Of a stretch of DNA of 64,000 bases, positions 60,826 through 64,000 are shown in pieces. The DNA lies in assembly GCA_964036315.1 (NCBI GenBank), contig OZ038517.1, positions 17,058,213 to 17,122,212 on the forward strand. Direction: 5' to 3'. The number at the start of each line of letters is the position of its first letter. Position 1 is the first letter of the stretch. Under the pieces are notes generated by a model. It had not been told where the DNA came from, made no database searches, and was given only the letters and a program-made list of their open reading frames with translations. Origin of the DNA: Acanthosepion esculentum (lineage: Eukaryota > Mollusca > Cephalopoda > Sepiida > Sepiidae). A program made the translations under genes and the position numbers.

Positions 60826-60868
<43 letters not shown>
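60363..60868. repeat. (ATT)n, ~500 bp, SINE-tail expansion
   Basis: ATT triplets are interrupted by many TTTTT and ATC variants. The tract starts exactly at the 3' end of the SINE, so it probably grew from that SINE's tail. Two 199- and 221-codon frames of Tyr/Ile/Leu/Phe are artefacts. Confidence 0.95.
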
Positions 60869-61384
60869 CTTATGCGACTCTAAAAGCTGTATATTTGTAA
60901 TCATTTTCCTAGTGAAGGTGGTATTCAAATTTTCTTTTATTGTCATTGAAAGAAAAGTAGATAAAAGACTGCATTTGACGGTGATTTGCATACATTATGT
61001 TTAATTACACTTCAGTAAAAAGAAAAAAGGCGGGAAACGTATACCAATCGTAGAGATGATCAGAACGTAGATAAATCTACAATTTAATATTATTGTGAAC
61101 ATTGCAGCAATTATTATATGAATTATTATTATTACCAATCAGAAATTGAGTTATATATTTGTTAAAAATTCTAAAGATCATATTTTTTTAACTCCGATTC
61201 AATCACAACTTAATCTTTTCTTTGTTTTTATTTTTAAATGTTTTCACAACATTTTAGTGTTTAATATTTTTAAAAACTTTTTACATATTAATATTTAAAA
61301 AAAAAGAAGAAATCTACAGATATAATTATTCCATTACTATTTTAAAAAAAAAAAGAAAGAAAGACAATTTAGTAGTAGATACGT
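60869..61384. other. AT-rich spacer
   Basis: No gene is seen. Homopolymer A and T runs occur at about 61290-61305 and 61343-61355. Confidence 0.45.
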
Positions 61385-61584
61385 TCGACTATCTTCCGGT
61401 TTTTAACTCCTCCCCGGTCTTTTTGACAGGAGTAGAGGTTTATCCCTTGTTTCCTGTTTAGGATTGGGTTTCCGGTTCCTTCTAAAGTTTTGACATTCTC
61501 TTTCACTCCCAGTAACCAGGAATGTCTTAGTGACATTATCACCTTGCTTTGGGGGGTGAATTGACTAAAAAAAAAAAAAAAAAA
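61385..61584 (+). mobile_element. poly-A-tailed retroposon, copy 2
   Basis: It matches 2112-2293 through 'tgtttcctgttta', 'ttctctttcactcccagt' and 'cattatcaccttgctttggg', and ends in an 18-base A run at 61567-61584. Dispersed copies with poly-A ends indicate retroposition. Confidence 0.6.
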
Positions 61585-62103
61585 TGGTGGTGATAGGAAT
61601 TTTTTTTCTCCTTTTTTATATACATTTTTCAGTGAATATTTTTAAATAGTTCTTTTTTGTAAGTTTCCGCAAAAGAATTTCAAAGAATTTTTTTTTTTTC
61701 AAATATGGAATTGTAAAACTGAATTTCATAATGAAATATATTTTTAGTAATTATTGTTCTGAAAAAGTATCTTTTTACTATGGTTTTCTATAATTATAAA
61801 CACATTCTTAACAATATTTACATAGATTGGAACGTGTTCAAATACACACCTGAACACGTCACGAACAAATACAGCCTCCTTGTGAAGGCGAACGTAAACA
61901 TAGGCCTCTTTATTTTATTTTATTTTTTTTTATTTTATCTCCCCGAACAAAGATGTCTCCAGGGCGAATTGATATGACTCCACCCCTAAATCTTAATGAC
62001 AGTGTTGGTAAGCGCGAACTTCAACATCCACTTGGCAACCAGCTCAGCCGGTTCATGAATCAACATCTTGGCTATCATGTGATTGTGATGTATGCATGCG
62101 AGT

Positions 62104-62105
<2 letters not shown>
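61585..62105. other. AT-rich spacer
   Basis: No coding signal is recognised. 'ttggtaagcgcgaacttc' near 62003 and 'gcaaccagctcagccgg' near 62034 may be repeat debris. Confidence 0.4.

Positions 62106-62181
<76 letters not shown>
62106..62181. repeat. (TA)n microsatellite
   Basis: About 38 TA units. 'gattcgcgtttcggac' at about 62254-62270 to its right resembles the GTCCGAAACGCG end of hammerhead motifs on the minus strand, but no CUGANGA is present. Confidence 0.96.
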
Positions 62182-62185
<4 letters not shown>

Positions 62186-62490
62186 ATGATATATAATATT
62201 TTATATATCAAAAACAATTTTAAGGAAAAAACAATGACAAAATGAAAAAAAAAAGATTCGCGTTTCGGACTAAAGTGTTGCTTACATTCAAGCGATTACA
62301 TATGCGCATGAAGGAGAGGCGTCGCTAAGAATTTTTATTTTAAATTTAATTTTTTTTTTTTTAATATGTTTTGGTTTTGGTTCGAGTATATGGTGTAGCC
62401 GATTATTATTTAGATTAATTTCCTTTAAGGTCATGTTTTCATCACTTCTGTCATTAAATATGCCACATTATTATGATAAAAAATCTGATA

Positions 62491-62655
62491 AGAAAGGTGA
62501 AATTGTACAAGAATCTGGACGTAAATTTACTGTGGACACCATCCTAATTAAAAGAGAAGGCAGTTTACTATGACAAAATTGTATAGAAAGTGCTGTAAAC
62601 GCTAGAACATTCACAGTAAATTTACATTGAAATTCTTACAAAATTCCACCTTTCT
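62491..62655. repeat. 165-bp foldback, ~46-bp imperfect arms
   Basis: 62491-62536 ('agaaaggtgaaatt', 'gtaaatttactgtg') is the imperfect reverse complement of 62610-62655 ('cacagtaaatttac', 'aattccacctttct'). The 73-bp centre is non-coding. It may be a MITE, but no clear target duplication was found. Confidence 0.7.
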
Positions 62656-62829
62656 TTGTTAGAACTTTAAAAAAAAAAAAAGAAGTGATAAAACAAACAA
62701 AAAGAAAAAGAAATTTAATGAAATCGGATAGACTCTATGGCCAAAACGAATATTTAAAAATAAATCAGTTTAAAATTTCATCGTCCCTACTTTTCATGCG
62801 TATGTGTAATCAACGTAAATATTTTTAGA

Positions 62830-62859
62830 CTGGTGAAGTCCGTAGGGGCGAAACGTGTC
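62830..62859 (+). ncRNA. degenerate hammerhead-like core
   Basis: CTGGTGA, a 4-bp stem GTCC/GGGC with a short loop, GAAAC, then GTGTC with a minimal stem III. The conserved A6 of CUGANGA is G here and stem I is not evident, so it is probably inactive. Confidence 0.3.
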
Positions 62860-62893
62860 ACTCGTAAATCTTTTCCAATTTATCATAGTTTTT

Positions 62894-62898
<5 letters not shown>

Positions 62899-62941
<43 letters not shown>

Positions 62942-63001
62942 TGTGTGTGTGTGTGTGCGTGTGTGTGTGCGTGTGTGTGTGTGTGTGTGTCTGTGTGTGT
63001 G
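62899..63001. repeat. (TA)n-(TG)n compound microsatellite
   Basis: About 20 TA units, then TG units with C interruptions. Confidence 0.96.
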
Positions 63002-63329
63002 CTTATAATGGCTTCGTTTCACAAATGAAGCTTTTGGAGTGTTTTCCAAGATTGTTGCATCCCCTGACAGGTGACATGAAATAACCCTCGAACCTGCGCT
63101 GGTAAGTTTTTTTTTTTTTACCAACCATTTGAACCAAGGAAACACGTACCCTGTCTCAACAAAGTGGGACAATAATAGTAATGACGTCCCGAAGTTGTAC
63201 GTTTTCAGTGGGCATTTCCTTCTCCCAGGTAGGTGCACACGCCGACTGCAGGTTGTCCATCGAAAGAATATTCACAATATACGGCCGATCTGAGTCGATT
63301 GCCTTGCTTTCTGAATATTCTTGCGAAGA
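63002..63329. other. unique spacer
   Basis: An 11-base T run lies near 63110. No gene or repeat family is recognised. Confidence 0.4.
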
Positions 63330-63334
63330 GGTAC

Positions 63335-63401
<67 letters not shown>

Positions 63402-63480
63402 TGAGTGTGTTTATGCGTGTGAATACATATATATATAATATATATATACACACACACAGATGTATGTGTGTGTGTGTGTG
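63330..63480. repeat. (TG)n/(TA)n/(CA)n compound microsatellite
   Basis: TG units with GA interruptions to 63420, then a TATA block, a short CA run at 63449-63458, and TG again to 63480. The CA and TG blocks can pair around the TATA block. Cys/Val and His/Thr frames here are artefacts. Confidence 0.95.
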
Positions 63481-64000
63481 AATGTTTTTGTGTATATGAA
63501 GGAGGATGTGTTATGTATATTGTATATATATTTGAGCTTCCCGTAAAAATATTTTGAAAAAATTGCTTAACGGCAGATTTTCTGAATTTTAATCTTGTCC
63601 GGGCGATTGTGTAAACTTGCAATATTTTAAAGCCCCGAAATCATGCCTGGCCCCCAAGGCCATCATCTGGTGAAAAGTTTTGTTCGAGACACGACTTTTA
63701 TTTTCACATCAGTCGTTGTATGAACTTAATTTTATGTATGCATGGGCCTGCATGCATCTCTTTTTTATATATATGTATATCAGTGTGTACGTTGTTGAGT
63801 ATTTTTATGGAAAAATCTTTTTTTTTTTATTGTATTTTAATATTTTAGCACATTTTTTTTTTGTTTTTATTGTTGTAGTTATGATAGCCACGGTGTATTG
63901 TTTATGTTTAGTTTTTATATTCCCTTTTTTTCCCGTTCTTAAATCAGATTTGCTATTTTCTTTTTCTTTTTTAATTTCTTTTTTTCTTTATTCTTCATGA
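63481..64000. other. T-rich spacer to window end
   Basis: Long T runs occur (about 63820, 63855 and 63925). The open frame running off the right edge is T-rich and hydrophobic by composition, with no recognised domain. Confidence 0.45.

Noticed and set aside
60284..61004. 199- and 221-codon Tyr/Ile/Leu ORFs
   Set aside because: They are translations of the ATT microsatellite.

Overview
This window reads as gene-poor, repeat-dominated animal nuclear DNA. No intact protein-coding gene can be supported. The best guess for the source is a cephalopod, probably an octopus. The reasons are very long (TA)n, (ATT)n, (TG)n and (GATA)n tracts, several tRNA-derived SINEs ending in an ATT tail, decayed Penelope-like and non-LTR retroelement pieces, and small TA-flanked foldback elements. 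The species is an inference from style, not from a marker gene.

Layout. 1-9.4 kb is a mosaic: TTC/TTA microsatellites, SINE pieces separated by (TA)n, a short tandem duplication carrying hammerhead-ribozyme-like cores, a degenerate 30-bp minisatellite that looks derived from a SINE body, a 68-bp pogo-type MITE, a perfect 50-bp-arm palindrome containing a plausible minus-strand hammerhead ribozyme, two large inverted repeats, and the frameshifted GIY-YIG end of a Penelope-like element. 9.43-37.83 kb is one uninterrupted satellite array, about 168 head-to-tail copies of a 169-bp monomer, with multi-monomer (2-, 7-, 12-, 13-mer) segmental duplications. 37.8-43.4 kb is a spacer with three smaller tandem families (119, about 142 and about 297 bp) and two solo LTRs with target-site duplications, one of which is confirmed by an empty paralogous site at 43.1 kb. 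43.44-52.93 kb is a second satellite, about 49 copies of a 193-bp (or 190-bp) monomer in two sequence classes, flanked on both sides by related copies of one dispersed, LINE-like repeat. 53.0-64.0 kb returns to a mosaic of a 41-bp triplicate, an LTR/promoter-like stretch, non-LTR ORF2 tails, four SINE copies, poly-A retroposons, a roughly 500-bp (ATT)n tract, a foldback element and CA/TG repeats.

How it fits together. Nothing here forms an operon or pathway. The story is one of repeat amplification: two megasatellite-scale arrays within 6 kb of each other, surrounded by retroelement debris, as expected for heterochromatin (possibly pericentromeric or centromeric, untested). The long open frames in the 169-bp array are by-products of 168-bp monomer variants that keep frame, not genes.
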